Assembly (NCBI GenBank): GCA_047602645.1
Contig: JASGGU010000080.1
Span: 1-18,453, forward strand
Length of the DNA: 18,453 nt
Direction of reading: 5' to 3'
Source of the DNA: JAEYFP01 sp047602645
GTDB lineage: Bacteria > Bacillota > Clostridia > Lachnospirales > Lachnospiraceae
Position numbers and translations under genes: made by a program. This document shows positions 1 through 7,815 of this stretch, one piece after another (the stretch's first letter is position 1; every line of letters begins with the position of its first letter). The notes beneath the pieces were generated by a model, which saw nothing but the letters and a program-made list of their open reading frames with translations, had not been told where the DNA came from and ran no database searches.

Positions 1-434
1 ATCGGACCGCCCGACACGAATACGGTCGGCACATTTACTCTTGCGGCGGCCATTAAAAGCCCCGGAACGTTTTTATCACAGTTTGGAACCATGACAAGCG
101 CGTCAAACTGATGCGCAAGCGCCACGCATTCCGTAGAATCAGCAATCAGATCTCTCGTTGCAAGGGAATACTTCATTCCGATATGTCCCATAGCAATGCC
201 ATCGCAAACAGCAATTGCAGGAAATACGACGGGTGTCCCGCCGGCCATAGCAACTCCCTGCTTGACGGCCTCCACGATTTTATCAAGATTCATGTGCCCC
301 GGAACAATTTCATTATAAGAGCTGACAATTCCGATCAGCGGGCGTTCCATTTCTTCTTTTGTAAAACCAAGTGCATTAAACAGCGATCTGTGCGGAGCCT
401 GTTGTGCTCCCTTTGTAACTGCGTCACTTTTCAT
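1..434 (-). CDS. ilvD: Dihydroxy-acid dehydratase, N-terminal part (cut by window edge)
   Basis: Catalyses dehydration of 2,3-dihydroxy acids to 2-keto acids, the step before the last in valine and isoleucine synthesis, as a cytoplasmic Fe-S enzyme. About 144 N-terminal residues are present and the rest lies beyond position 1. Family hallmarks seen are the N-terminal HRSLFNALGF segment, SSYNEIVPGHMNLD, the FPAIAVCDGIAMGHIGM block and the VPNCDKNVPG motif, whose Cys is a cluster-ligand region of the family. The ATG at 434 follows AAGGGGAAA on the minus strand at a short spacing. It lies 25 bases downstream of leuB on the same strand, so the two are probably cotranscribed as part of branched-chain amino acid synthesis. 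No frameshift is seen in the visible part. Confidence 0.95.
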   Translation of the reverse strand, partial: MKSDAVTKGAQQAPHRSLFNALGFTKEEMERPLIGIVSSYNEIVPGHMNLDKIVEAVKQGVAMAGGTPVVFPAIAVCDGIAMGHIGMKYSLATRDLIADSTECVALAHQFDALVMVPNCDKNVPGLLMAAARVNVPTVFVSGGP

Positions 435-459
435 CGTATTTTCCCCTTTTCTTTTTATT

Positions 460-1545
460 TTATAGAACCCTATCTGCAATCAGCGTTCCCATTTCTGCCG
501 TTCCGACGAGCTTACATCCATTCGACATAATATCACCCGTGCGGTAGCCCTCTTTCAGTACTTGTTTGACCGCCGCTTCCACAGCATCGGCTTCCGCATC
601 CAGATTCAGAGAGTATCGAAGAAGCATCGAAGCCGAAAGGATCGTCGCGATCGGATTTGCCTTGTTCATTCCGGCAATATCCGGTGCCGAGCCATGGCTC
701 GGTTCATAAAGCCCGAAGCTCGTGTCATTTAAGCTCGCGGAAGCCAGCATTCCGATCGAACCGGTCACCATACTGGCCTCATCAGATAGAATATCACCGA
801 ACATATTCTCTGTAAGGATTACATCAAACTGTGCCGGATCCTTGACCAGCTGCATCGCACAGTTATCGACAAGCATATGGGATAGCTCCACATCCGGGTA
901 ATCTCCCGCCACCTCTTCAACGACGTTTCTCCACAGCCTTGAGGAATCAAGCACGTTTGCCTTGTCAACACTTATCACCTTGCCCCGCCTCTTTTTTGCA
1001 ATCTCGAAGCTTTTTACAGCAATTCTCCTGATCTCATTTTCATCATAGGTCAGTGTATCGATTGCTTTTCTGACTCCGTTTTCTTCTATGGTCTTTCGCT
1101 CTCCGAAATACAGTCCTCCGGTAAGTTCGCGCATAATGATCATATCAAATCCATCGCTTATAATTTCCTTTTTTAACGGGCAGGCATCTGCGAGTTCCTC
1201 ATATAGAACAGCCGGCCTCAAATTGGCAAATAAGTTAAGCGCTTTTCTGATTCCGAGCAGCCCTGCTTCCGGCCTTAGATCTGGTGCAAGCCGATACCAT
1301 GGCGACGTCGCTGCATCTCCGCCGATCGAACCCATCAGCACCGCATCGGAAGCCTTTGCTTTTTCAATGGTTTGTTCCGTCAGCGGAATGCCGTGCACGT
1401 CGATCGAAGCTCCTCCGAGCAGCAGCTTTGTATAAATAAATTCATGTCCGAACCGGTTTGCAACCTGGCCCAGAACTTTTTGGGCTTCTGCTACAATTTC
1501 CGGCCCGATTCCGTCGCCGGGAATACATGCTATCTGAAATTTCAT
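460..1545 (-). CDS. leuB: 3-isopropylmalate dehydrogenase
   Basis: NAD-dependent oxidative decarboxylation of 3-isopropylmalate in leucine synthesis; cytoplasmic. The 361-residue product has the normal family length. It starts with the IACIPGDGIGPE nucleotide-domain segment, carries NLFANLRP and the MRELTGGLYFGER substrate-binding segment (about 138-150), DKANVLDSSRLWR (about 194-206), and the metal/substrate segment ENMFGDILSDEASMVTGSIG (about 246-265), followed by GLYEPSHGSAPDIAG (about 278-292). A GTG three codons upstream (1554) extends the frame, but the ribosome site AAGAGGTG overlaps that GTG and sits about six bases before the ATG at 1545, so the ATG was chosen. ilvD follows after 25 bases. 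No convincing promoter was found in the 209 bases before it. Confidence 0.96.
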   Translation of the reverse strand: MKFQIACIPGDGIGPEIVAEAQKVLGQVANRFGHEFIYTKLLLGGASIDVHGIPLTEQTIEKAKASDAVLMGSIGGDAATSPWYRLAPDLRPEAGLLGIRKALNLFANLRPAVLYEELADACPLKKEIISDGFDMIIMRELTGGLYFGERKTIEENGVRKAIDTLTYDENEIRRIAVKSFEIAKKRRGKVISVDKANVLDSSRLWRNVVEEVAGDYPDVELSHMLVDNCAMQLVKDPAQFDVILTENMFGDILSDEASMVTGSIGMLASASLNDTSFGLYEPSHGSAPDIAGMNKANPIATILSASMLLRYSLNLDAEADAVEAAVKQVLKEGYRTGDIMSNGCKLVGTAEMGTLIADRVL

Positions 1546-1576
1546 CTGATTCACCTCTTAAATTCTGTTAAATAAA

Positions 1577-1662
1577 AGCCTTCAACAGGCTCTTTGTGCG
1601 TCGGGCACAGGCAGCAAAGCTGCCATCTTTTTTTGTGCAAGTGCACATTCGCCTTCCATCAT
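1577..1662 (-). other. leuB leader segment: small hairpins and a 25-codon open frame
   Basis: This is the leuB-proximal half of the yajC-leuB spacer (1546-1754). On the minus strand it holds GGCAGC-TTT-GCTGCC (1624-1610) and AGCCT-N5-AGGCT followed by TTTATTT (1591-1577 and on), a small terminator-like hairpin. An open frame of 25 codons runs from ATG 1659 (a second ATG at 1662 precedes it) to TGA 1582; it includes adjacent TTG-CTG leucine codons but no ribosome binding site. No T-box sequence (TGGNACCGCG) is present. It might be a leader attenuator for leucine synthesis or a dispersed intergenic repeat; neither is established. Confidence 0.25.
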
Positions 1663-1687
1663 AAGTACTTATACGAATTTTTTATGA

Positions 1688-1720
1688 AGGAAAGGATGCC
1701 CCAACCATAGGAGCATCCCG
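1688..1720 (-). terminator. Candidate rho-independent terminator after yajC
   Basis: On the minus strand GGATGC (1718-1713) pairs with GCATCC (1699-1694), extended by CC/GG pairing with one bulged base, around a loop of about 9 bases. The tail is TTTCCTT, so the T tract is only moderate. It starts about 35 bases after the yajC stop codon and would separate tgt-yajC from leuB-ilvD. Confidence 0.5.
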
Positions 1721-1754
1721 AATTGTGCTTCATATATGTTTCTGAGCGGATGCT

Positions 1755-2072
1755 TTATTCGGCGGTTGATTTTTCAATCTGTGCGATCGCCGACTTCTGC
1801 ATCGGAATTCTGCAGTTTTTATTATTGCCAAATTCCACGATGACCGTGTCATCCGTAATGTCTATGACAATTCCGTAAAAACCGCCGTTTGTAAGAACGC
1901 TGTCTCCCGTTTCCAATTCAGACAGCATCGCACTCATTCTCGTCTGTTCTTTTTTCTGGGGACGGATCATTGCAAAATAAAAAAATCCGCCGATGACTAC
2001 CACATAAAGTACGATCATCACAATATTCGCTGACGCTGATGTTGTCGTCGCTTCAGTTAAAAATGTATACAT
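1755..2072 (-). CDS. yajC: Preprotein translocase subunit YajC
   Basis: Small single-span membrane protein that associates with the SecDF part of the Sec translocase. The 105-residue product has the usual family architecture: one hydrophobic segment near the N-terminus (about residues 16-36, including VMIVLYVVVIGGFFYFAMI), the diagnostic RPQKKEQ just after it, and a cytoplasmic domain with LETGDSVLTNGGFYGIV and VEFGNN. The ATG at 2072 follows AGGAGG at six bases; an out-of-frame ATG lies five bases upstream and was not used. The gene lies downstream of tgt, the usual order in many bacteria, but secD and secF do not follow; leuB does. A candidate promoter of its own is seen upstream. Confidence 0.95.
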   Translation of the reverse strand: MYTFLTEATTTSASANIVMIVLYVVVIGGFFYFAMIRPQKKEQTRMSAMLSELETGDSVLTNGGFYGIVIDITDDTVIVEFGNNKNCRIPMQKSAIAQIEKSTAE

Positions 2073-2115
2073 ATCATTCCTCCTGTATTCCGCTCTATAA
2101 AATCTGTGCTTTTAT

Positions 2116-2144
2116 ATCATACACAATTATTCCTCATTCATCAA
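2116..2144 (-). promoter_or_regulatory. Candidate sigma-A promoter for yajC
   Basis: On the minus strand TTGATG (2144-2139) and TATGAT (2121-2116) are separated by 17 bases, within the 88-base tgt-yajC spacer. The -35 matches four of six and the -10 five of six consensus bases. This would give yajC expression independent of tgt. Confidence 0.4.
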
Positions 2145-2160
2145 GCATTTTATGAATATT

Positions 2161-3318
2161 TTAAGCATTATTACCTGGGGTTATACCCGTCATTCCGCTC
2201 TGCATACCGGCAAGTTTTTCTTTTTTATATTCTGCAAAATTTCCCTGCTCCAACGCCTGCCTGATTTCCTCCATCATCGTATTATAAAAATAGAGGTTAT
2301 GGAGTACACATAGCCGCATGCCGAGCATTTCCTTCGCCTTTAAAAGATGCCTGATGTAGGCACGCGAATATCGCTTGCATACCGGACATGTACACCCCTC
2401 CTCAATTGGTCTCTCATCCAGCTCATACTGCGCATTAAACAGGTTGATCTTTCCGTGATTCGTATAAAGATGACCGTGACGACCATTCCTTGTCGGATAA
2501 ACACAATCAAAAAAATCAACACCACGCTCCACGCTTTCCAATATATTGGCGGGTGTACCGACTCCCATTAAATAAGTCGGTTTGTCTTGCGGCAGATACG
2601 GCACAACCTCTTCCAAAATATGATACATTTCTTCATGCGTTTCGCCGACCGCCAGACCTCCGACCGCATAACCGGCAAGATCCAGCTCCGAAATCTGTTT
2701 GGCATGCTCGATTCTGATATCCGCAAAGATGGCTCCTTGATTAATTCCAAACAGCATCTGATTGGGGTTAAGTGTATCGGGCAGCCTATTTAAGCGTGTC
2801 ATTTCTTCCTTACAGCGCGCAAGCCAGCGCGTCGTCCGATCCACAGATGCTTGAACATAACCCCTCTCCGCCTTGGCACTTGGACACTCGTCAAACGCCA
2901 TCGCAATCGTCGACGCCAAATTGGACTGGATTTGCATACTTTGCTCCGGGCCCATGAATATTTTTCTGCCGTCCACATGAGAATGGAAATAGACACCCTC
3001 TTCTTTTATTTTTCTGAGGCTGCTTAAAGAAAATACCTGAAAGCCCCCCGAATCGGTCAGGATGGGTTTCTCCCAAACCATAAATTTATGCAGCCCCCCA
3101 AGCTTCTTTATAATTTCATCGCCGGGCCTTACATGTAAGTGATACGTGTTGGAAAGTTCTACCTGTGTCTTGATCTGAAGCAAATCCTCTGTAGAAACGG
3201 CGCCCTTGATCGCAGCCGCCGTACCTACGTTCATAAATACCGGTGTCTGAATCGTCCCGTGCACTGTTTGAAATTCTGCACGCTTGGCCCTGCCTTCTTG
3301 TTTAATAATCCGATACAT
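2161..3318 (-). CDS. tgt: Queuine/preQ1 tRNA-guanine transglycosylase
   Basis: Exchanges the wobble guanine of GUN-anticodon tRNAs for preQ1 in queuosine synthesis. The 385-residue product is full length. Seen are PVFMNVGTAAAIKG near the N-terminus, LTDSGGFQVFSL with the general acid/base Asp at about 89, GINQGAIFADIR, GYAVGGLAVGE, GVGTPANILESVERGVDFFDCVYPTRNGRHG with the nucleophilic Asp at about 271, and the zinc site CTCPVC plus His (Cys 309, 311, 314, His 340). Its ATG at 3318 is one base after the TAG of the upstream carboxypeptidase gene, so translation is probably coupled; the ribosome site GATAGGAA lies inside the end of that gene. No queuosine synthesis genes are visible here. Confidence 0.97.
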   Translation of the reverse strand: MYRIIKQEGRAKRAEFQTVHGTIQTPVFMNVGTAAAIKGAVSTEDLLQIKTQVELSNTYHLHVRPGDEIIKKLGGLHKFMVWEKPILTDSGGFQVFSLSSLRKIKEEGVYFHSHVDGRKIFMGPEQSMQIQSNLASTIAMAFDECPSAKAERGYVQASVDRTTRWLARCKEEMTRLNRLPDTLNPNQMLFGINQGAIFADIRIEHAKQISELDLAGYAVGGLAVGETHEEMYHILEEVVPYLPQDKPTYLMGVGTPANILESVERGVDFFDCVYPTRNGRHGHLYTNHGKINLFNAQYELDERPIEEGCTCPVCKRYSRAYIRHLLKAKEMLGMRLCVLHNLYFYNTMMEEIRQALEQGNFAEYKKEKLAGMQSGMTGITPGNNA

Positions 3319-3319
3319 C

Positions 3320-4432
3320 CTATTTCATTCCTATCTGTTTTAAGTATTCTTCAAGAGACAGTCCGCTCTTTTTAATTTCCTGTGCAGCCTGCTCTCCCAC
3401 ATAACGAAAGTGCCATGGCTCATAAGTAATTCCCGTAATATATTCCTTACCCTTCGGATACCGCAGAATAAAGCCATATTCACTTGCATGTGTCCTCAGC
3501 CATTCTCCCGCCTCCGTATCCTGAAAGCCTTCATTTAAGCTTGTATAGGAAGGCGACACAATATCAAGAGCAAGTCCCAGCTCATGTTCGCTTGTTCCCG
3601 GCACTGTCACGGAATATGACGACTCCGCATAAGCCTCCAAATAAGTCATGCCGCTGTTCATTAACCTTCTTATTTTAATTTCAAATAATATCGTTTGTCT
3701 GTCAAAGCTCCTGTATGCAGAGCAGATCATCAGGCTCACGCCATCCTTTTGAGCAGCATCCAGCATCTCGGCAAGCGGCTTTGCAATACGCTTGTCCACC
3801 TGCATGCTTCCGTTCACCGACACAAGCTCCATCTCATAATCCTCAGGCACCGGATTCTGCTTATTGACAAGGATCAGTTTCCAGTCCTCTTCAAAATCGG
3901 CTTCAATCTGACGGCCTTTTTCGTCATATATGACAACCTCGCCCGCTTCCGTATTCGATTGTCCGTTTTCCGTCTGCCCGCCACCCTCTAATTCCCGCTC
4001 TGTCTGTTCCCTTGTATTTTTAATAAATGCATCGATATCTTCCTCGTCCGCAGGCTCTCCGTCTGTTTCAATATAATCGGATATCTGCGGAGCAGATGCG
4101 TAAAGGGGTATATTGGCAACAATTGTCGTATCGTTCTGTTCCAGCTTTGTATCCGTCTGAATAATCTGTTTTTGAATCCCTTCCCCAAGCGGGTCCACTG
4201 CAGCCGCCGCTTTCATCTGCCCCTGTGCACGAAGAGAAAAGCTCGTGCAGAAAAAGAACAAAACTGCCGCAGACAAAAGAATACAGCAGCGCCCCTTGTT
4301 GCGTCTGATCCCATTCGTCAGATAATAAAACCACATGATGCATGTGATGATCACAATGACCGGAATTTTAAAAACCGGACGCTGTTTTGCCTGATTCAGC
4401 AATGTCCTCACAATTTTGTCCTTGCGCTCCAT
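3320..4432 (-). CDS. VanY-type D-alanyl-D-alanine carboxypeptidase (peptidase M15), membrane-anchored
   Basis: Expected to cleave the terminal D-Ala of peptidoglycan stem peptides outside the membrane. From the chosen start the product is 370 residues. It has two hydrophobic segments (about 21-40 and 46-68; the second may act as anchor or signal), an acidic Glu/Gln-rich linker (about 120-165), and the catalytic domain in the last 190 residues. Zinc-enzyme motifs are SAYRSF (238-243), SEHELGLALD with His 283 and Asp 290, and EPWHFRY with catalytic Glu 338 and ligand His 341. The frame stays open to 4540, but that extension would cover the candidate promoter; AAGGAG lies 11 bases before the ATG at 4432. 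The ATG at 4453 is an alternative. It is first in an apparent operon with tgt. Confidence 0.9.
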   Translation of the reverse strand: MERKDKIVRTLLNQAKQRPVFKIPVIVIITCIMWFYYLTNGIRRNKGRCCILLSAAVLFFFCTSFSLRAQGQMKAAAAVDPLGEGIQKQIIQTDTKLEQNDTTIVANIPLYASAPQISDYIETDGEPADEEDIDAFIKNTREQTERELEGGGQTENGQSNTEAGEVVIYDEKGRQIEADFEEDWKLILVNKQNPVPEDYEMELVSVNGSMQVDKRIAKPLAEMLDAAQKDGVSLMICSAYRSFDRQTILFEIKIRRLMNSGMTYLEAYAESSYSVTVPGTSEHELGLALDIVSPSYTSLNEGFQDTEAGEWLRTHASEYGFILRYPKGKEYITGITYEPWHFRYVGEQAAQEIKKSGLSLEEYLKQIGMK

Positions 4433-4511
4433 GTTATGTATTGCTCCTTGCATTCGGATATTTTTCCTTGGGCAGAGTACTTTAAAAACCCGTATTTTGA
4501 ATATTATAGTT

Positions 4512-4540
4512 AGAATACCACAATTATTTTTTTTTTGCAA
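4512..4540 (-). promoter_or_regulatory. Candidate promoter of the carboxypeptidase-tgt-yajC operon
   Basis: On the minus strand TTGCAA (4540-4535) and TATTCT (4517-4512) are spaced by 17 bases, with a run of ten A residues beginning inside the -35 box. It predicts a start near 4505 and a leader of about 70 bases. It lies in the 226-base divergent region shared with the PucR gene. Confidence 0.5.
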
Positions 4541-4586
4541 AAAAATTGCTGTTTTTTTACTCTTTATTAATTTTAAATGAAAACAC

Positions 4587-4615
4587 TTTAAAGTATTTGT
4601 GATTATCTTTATAAT
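4587..4615 (+). promoter_or_regulatory. Candidate promoter of the PucR-family gene
   Basis: TTTAAA (4587-4592), 17 bases, then a consensus TATAAT (4610-4615), about 44 bases before the chosen ATG. The -35 box is weak (four of six). The surrounding 100 bases are very A/T rich. Confidence 0.45.
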
Positions 4616-4658
4616 AAACTATCATACAATTATAGAACAGGGCAGAAATGAGGGACAT

Positions 4659-5843
4659 ATGAGAATCAGAGAATTCCAATACATTAAAGGTCTGAATGAT
4701 TTTAGGCTGATCGCAGGAAACAGCGGATTGAATAACAAAATTGAAAACATTGTGATTTTTGAATATGAAAACATGAATACGGCAGCGGATAATTACTATA
4801 GAGGAGATTTTATCGTATCAACCTTAATATTCGCAAACGGATGTCCGGAATTGATTGTTTCTACCATTACCAGACTAATGAATATGGGGATATCAGGTCT
4901 TGCGATTAAAGCGTCTTCCTATCATGCCCTTCCTCCGGAATTATCAATTCTTGCAGATGATAATGGAATTCCTTTATATGTCTTTAAAAATACTTATATT
5001 GAAGATGTGATTGTAAATGTGAATGATTATATGAAGGCAAAAAAGAATTATTTAAAATATGAAAAAGATTTTCAGGAGATCATTTATAATCAATACTCTC
5101 TGCCGCAGGCAATCGAAAAAGCAACTAATATAAACCCCTCTCACAAGCAAAAAGCCGCATGCATGTATCTGATGCCGGAAAACAGCTCCGACTGCTGGAT
5201 CATTGAGGAGCTTCTGAATGAGTCTGCGCAACGAAAAAACAAGACCTATATAAACGCCGGCTATGTGCTGTATCGGTTTGAGGAGGGTCTCTTTATTCTT
5301 TATAATTTTAACGAGGATCAAGGCAACTCCTACATAGAACAATTTCGAGCGCTTCTCATACGTCTGCACATTACGGAAACAAAAATGAAAATAGGAATCA
5401 GCCAGATTCATCCCCCTGTAAAGGAATTGGATTTATGCATAAAAGAATGCTATTTCGCCTGTTGTTATTCATGGTTCAAACATACCAGCCTTACTGTTTT
5501 TTCGGAAATTGGCATTTATCAGGTCCTGTTGCCGATGCTGTTTGACAGATGCTGCCGACAATATTACGAGGTTATCATCCACAAAATTATGAATTATGAT
5601 CAATTAAACCGGACAACTATCCTGGACACGCTGCAGGAATATGTAAAATCCGGATATAATATAAAACAGACCGCTGCAATACTTTATCAGCATCCAAACA
5701 CAATCCGGTACAGAATACAAAGAGCTGCCGATATCATACACGGCGAATGCGGAAAGGAAGACTTGCATAGCTTATATGTTGCCGTTCTGATGCACATGAT
5801 AAGACAAGATTCCCATTTCATTTCCCGTGCATTCATTTTGTAA
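4659..5843 (+). CDS. PucR-family transcriptional regulator
   Basis: Probable DNA-binding regulator of a transport/catabolic pathway; PucR-type proteins usually sense a small molecule and often activate transcription. The 394-residue product has the family layout: an N-terminal PucR sensor-like domain (about 5-125, with LIAGNSGLNNKIENIVIFEYENM and the GISGLAIK segment), a degenerate middle region (about 135-290), and the C-terminal helix-turn-helix at about 322-360 (LDTLQEYVKSGYNIKQTAAI, then HPNTIRYRIQR). The ATG at 4659 follows GAGGG closely; the frame is open 20 codons further upstream, but no ribosome site supports that. The effector is unknown. Gene order and shared motifs point to the downstream aminotransferase and the converging transporter as targets, which is inference. 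Confidence 0.88.
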   Translation: MRIREFQYIKGLNDFRLIAGNSGLNNKIENIVIFEYENMNTAADNYYRGDFIVSTLIFANGCPELIVSTITRLMNMGISGLAIKASSYHALPPELSILADDNGIPLYVFKNTYIEDVIVNVNDYMKAKKNYLKYEKDFQEIIYNQYSLPQAIEKATNINPSHKQKAACMYLMPENSSDCWIIEELLNESAQRKNKTYINAGYVLYRFEEGLFILYNFNEDQGNSYIEQFRALLIRLHITETKMKIGISQIHPPVKELDLCIKECYFACCYSWFKHTSLTVFSEIGIYQVLLPMLFDRCCRQYYEVIIHKIMNYDQLNRTTILDTLQEYVKSGYNIKQTAAILYQHPNTIRYRIQRAADIIHGECGKEDLHSLYVAVLMHMIRQDSHFISRAFIL

Positions 5844-5940
5844 AAATTACAATTACACGTGGAATCTTTTTGTTGCCTTTCCATAGTAAAACCTCATCAA
5901 AATTGTCTATACTGATTTTGTGAAATTTTCATTACATAAT
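5835..5940 (+). promoter_or_regulatory. Control region of the aminotransferase gene with two copies of AAATT-N3-ATTACA
   Basis: Copy 1 is at 5844-5857 and copy 2 at 5923-5936. Each lies in a longer imperfect direct repeat beginning ATTTTGT (5835-5857 and 5915-5936). Copy 1 overlaps the PucR stop codon and includes the inverted repeat TTGTAA-N3-TTACAA (5838-5852). Near copy 2, TCAAAAT (5897-5903) faces ATTTTGTGA (5915-5923). Possible -10 boxes are TATACT (5908-5913) and CATAAT (5935-5940), but neither has a good -35 box, as expected of an activator-dependent promoter. Confidence 0.45.
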
Positions 5941-5984
5941 AGAATCAGGATATATGAGAGGATTCACAGTGAGGAGCATAACCT

Positions 5985-7040
5985 ATGAGCAGTCAATATT
6001 TATCAGAAAAATTCAACGAAATGATTCCATACCGATTGGGGGAGCAGCCGACCGACAAAAAATATATTAAACTGAACTCAAACGAGACTTCTTTTCCTGC
6101 ATCTCCTCTTGTTTCAAAGGTGCTAAAAGATGCATCTCTCAATCTTCTTGGATTCTATTCTGATCAGGACGGAACCGTATTAAGGGAAGCGTTGAGCTGC
6201 CTATATCAGGTAACAGGCGATCAAGTTCTGGTCGGAAACGGCGCCGATGAAATGCTGAGCTTCTGCTTTCTGGCATACGGAGAAACACGGGGGTTTTCTT
6301 TTCCTGATATCAGTTATGGATTTTATAAAACATTTTTAAGAGCCTTTCAAATGGAGTATGAGGAGATTCCTTTAAACAAGGACTTTACTGTTGACCTTGA
6401 GGCATTCAAAAAAAGCCGACGACACATTGTCCTTGCAAATCCCAACGCACCGACCGGTCTCTGTCTCACCACGGACCAGATAAAGAATCTTTTGGAAGCC
6501 GACACCGGAAGAATAGTGATCATTGACGAAGCCTATCTGGGATATGGAGCCAAAAGCTGTATGGAACTGCTCTCCTCATATAAAAATCTGATTATCATCC
6601 ATACCATGTCAAAGTCCAGAAATATTGCCGCATTGCACGTCGGATATGCAATTGCAGATGAGGAAATTATTCAGGAACTCAGCTGCATCAAAAACTGTTT
6701 TAACCCGAACAACCTGAATCAGATCACTTTAGACGCCGCCGTTGCCGCAGTAAAAGATCAAGACTATACCGAACAGTGCTGCCGGCAAAAAGTCTTGATT
6801 CGTAATGAGATAAGTAATGAAATGAGAAAAATGGGGTTTACCGTAATTCCATCCAGTACGAATTTTATTTTTTTCACCCATCTGCTTATGAAAGCGAATG
6901 ATTTGGAGAAAAAACTGAGGGAATATGGCATTCTGGTAAGGTATTATCCGCAGGAAAGAATATCCAACTATATTCGTATGACCATAGGCACCCGGGAAGA
7001 AATGGAAGACGTGCTTGAAGCGTTTAAACATATCCTCTGA
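5985..7040 (+). CDS. HisC-like PLP-dependent aminotransferase (fold type I)
   Basis: Transfers an amino group between an amino acid and a 2-oxo acid with pyridoxal phosphate; cytoplasmic. The 351 residues match the histidinol-phosphate aminotransferase subgroup in length and motifs: KLNSNETSFPASP near the N-terminus (about 29-41), VGNGADEM (83-90), NPNAPTG (152-158), DEAY (181-184), MSKSRNIAALHVGYA with the Schiff-base Lys at 210, and the substrate-carboxylate Arg in YIRMTIGT (331). No other his gene is nearby. The neighbours are a PucR regulator and an amino acid transporter, so a catabolic or salvage aminotransferase is at least as likely as histidine synthesis. The ATG at 5985 follows GAGGAG. 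Its stop is four bases from the end of the opposing ATPase gene. Confidence 0.88.
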   Translation: MSSQYLSEKFNEMIPYRLGEQPTDKKYIKLNSNETSFPASPLVSKVLKDASLNLLGFYSDQDGTVLREALSCLYQVTGDQVLVGNGADEMLSFCFLAYGETRGFSFPDISYGFYKTFLRAFQMEYEEIPLNKDFTVDLEAFKKSRRHIVLANPNAPTGLCLTTDQIKNLLEADTGRIVIIDEAYLGYGAKSCMELLSSYKNLIIIHTMSKSRNIAALHVGYAIADEEIIQELSCIKNCFNPNNLNQITLDAAVAAVKDQDYTEQCCRQKVLIRNEISNEMRKMGFTVIPSSTNFIFFTHLLMKANDLEKKLREYGILVRYYPQERISNYIRMTIGTREEMEDVLEAFKHIL

Positions 7041-7044
7041 TTTT

Positions 7045-7803
7045 TCATAGAACACTCTGCAAAAATGCCCTTGTGCGATCCTCCCTCGGTGCCTTGAAAA
7101 TCTGTTCAGGGCTTCCCTCTTCTAATATCGTGCCATCATACATGAATATGACCTTATCTGCGACATCTCTGGCAAAGCCCATTTCATGAGTGACGCAGAT
7201 CATAGTCATGCCTCCTCTGGCAAGATTCTGCATAACGCTCAACACCTCGCCTACAAGTTCGGGATCAAGTGCAGATGTCGGTTCATCAAACAGCATAATT
7301 TCAGGCTGCATCGCAAGTGCTCTGGCAATCGCCACACGTTGCTGTTGCCCGCCAGACAATTTATTGGGATAAGCGTGCATTTTATCTTCAAGTCCGACAC
7401 GCCGTATCAAATCCTTTGCAATCTCCTCCGCCTGCTCACCGCTCATTTTCTTGACGTTTATCGGTGCGATTGCCACATTTTCCAGCACTGTCTTATGAGG
7501 AAAAAGATTAAACCGCTGAAATACCATGCCCATTTTTAAAAGAAGCATATTTTTTTCATGCTTGCTTAAATGAGAGTGGTTGACCTCTTTTTCCCGATCA
7601 TCCAAAAGCTGTCCCTCAATATATATTTTTCCTGACGTCGCTTTTTCAAGGTGATTCAGAGATCTTAATAATGTTGATTTTCCAGCTCCCGACGGGCCGA
7701 TAATTACCACAACCTCACCCTGATTCACTTTTATGGACACATCTTTCAATATTTTTAAATCTCCGAAGCTTTTACATAAATTTTCGGTACGAATCATTTC
7801 CAT
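7045..7803 (-). CDS. Polar amino acid ABC transporter, ATP-binding protein (GlnQ/HisP type)
   Basis: ATPase that drives amino acid import with the permease and lipoprotein encoded just upstream. The 252 residues carry Walker A GPSGAGKST (36-44), the Q-loop Gln 96 in VFQRFNLFPH, signature LSGGQ (149-153), Walker B IMLFDEP (169-175), SALD and the switch His 206 in VTHEMGFARDVAD, the last being typical of the polar amino acid subfamily. A charged segment (about 68-92, DDREKEVNHSHLSKHEK) lies before the Q-loop, as seen in several members. The ATG at 7803 follows AGGAGG by eight bases; the permease stop is 12 bases upstream. It is the last gene of a three-gene operon, ending almost directly against the aminotransferase stop, with no clear terminator between. 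Confidence 0.95.
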   Translation of the reverse strand: MEMIRTENLCKSFGDLKILKDVSIKVNQGEVVVIIGPSGAGKSTLLRSLNHLEKATSGKIYIEGQLLDDREKEVNHSHLSKHEKNMLLLKMGMVFQRFNLFPHKTVLENVAIAPINVKKMSGEQAEEIAKDLIRRVGLEDKMHAYPNKLSGGQQQRVAIARALAMQPEIMLFDEPTSALDPELVGEVLSVMQNLARGGMTMICVTHEMGFARDVADKVIFMYDGTILEEGSPEQIFKAPREDRTRAFLQSVL

Positions 7804-7815
7804 GCCGTCTCCCTC

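Noticed and set aside
111..530. Plus-strand open frame over the ilvD start and leuB end
   Set aside because: It covers the antisense strand of two clearly coding genes and their spacer and has no ribosome site or recognisable domain.
4433..4540. N-terminal extension of the carboxypeptidase to 4540
   Set aside because: The extension would start inside the candidate -35 box and run through the -10 region; AAGGAG correctly placed before 4432 gives a better start.
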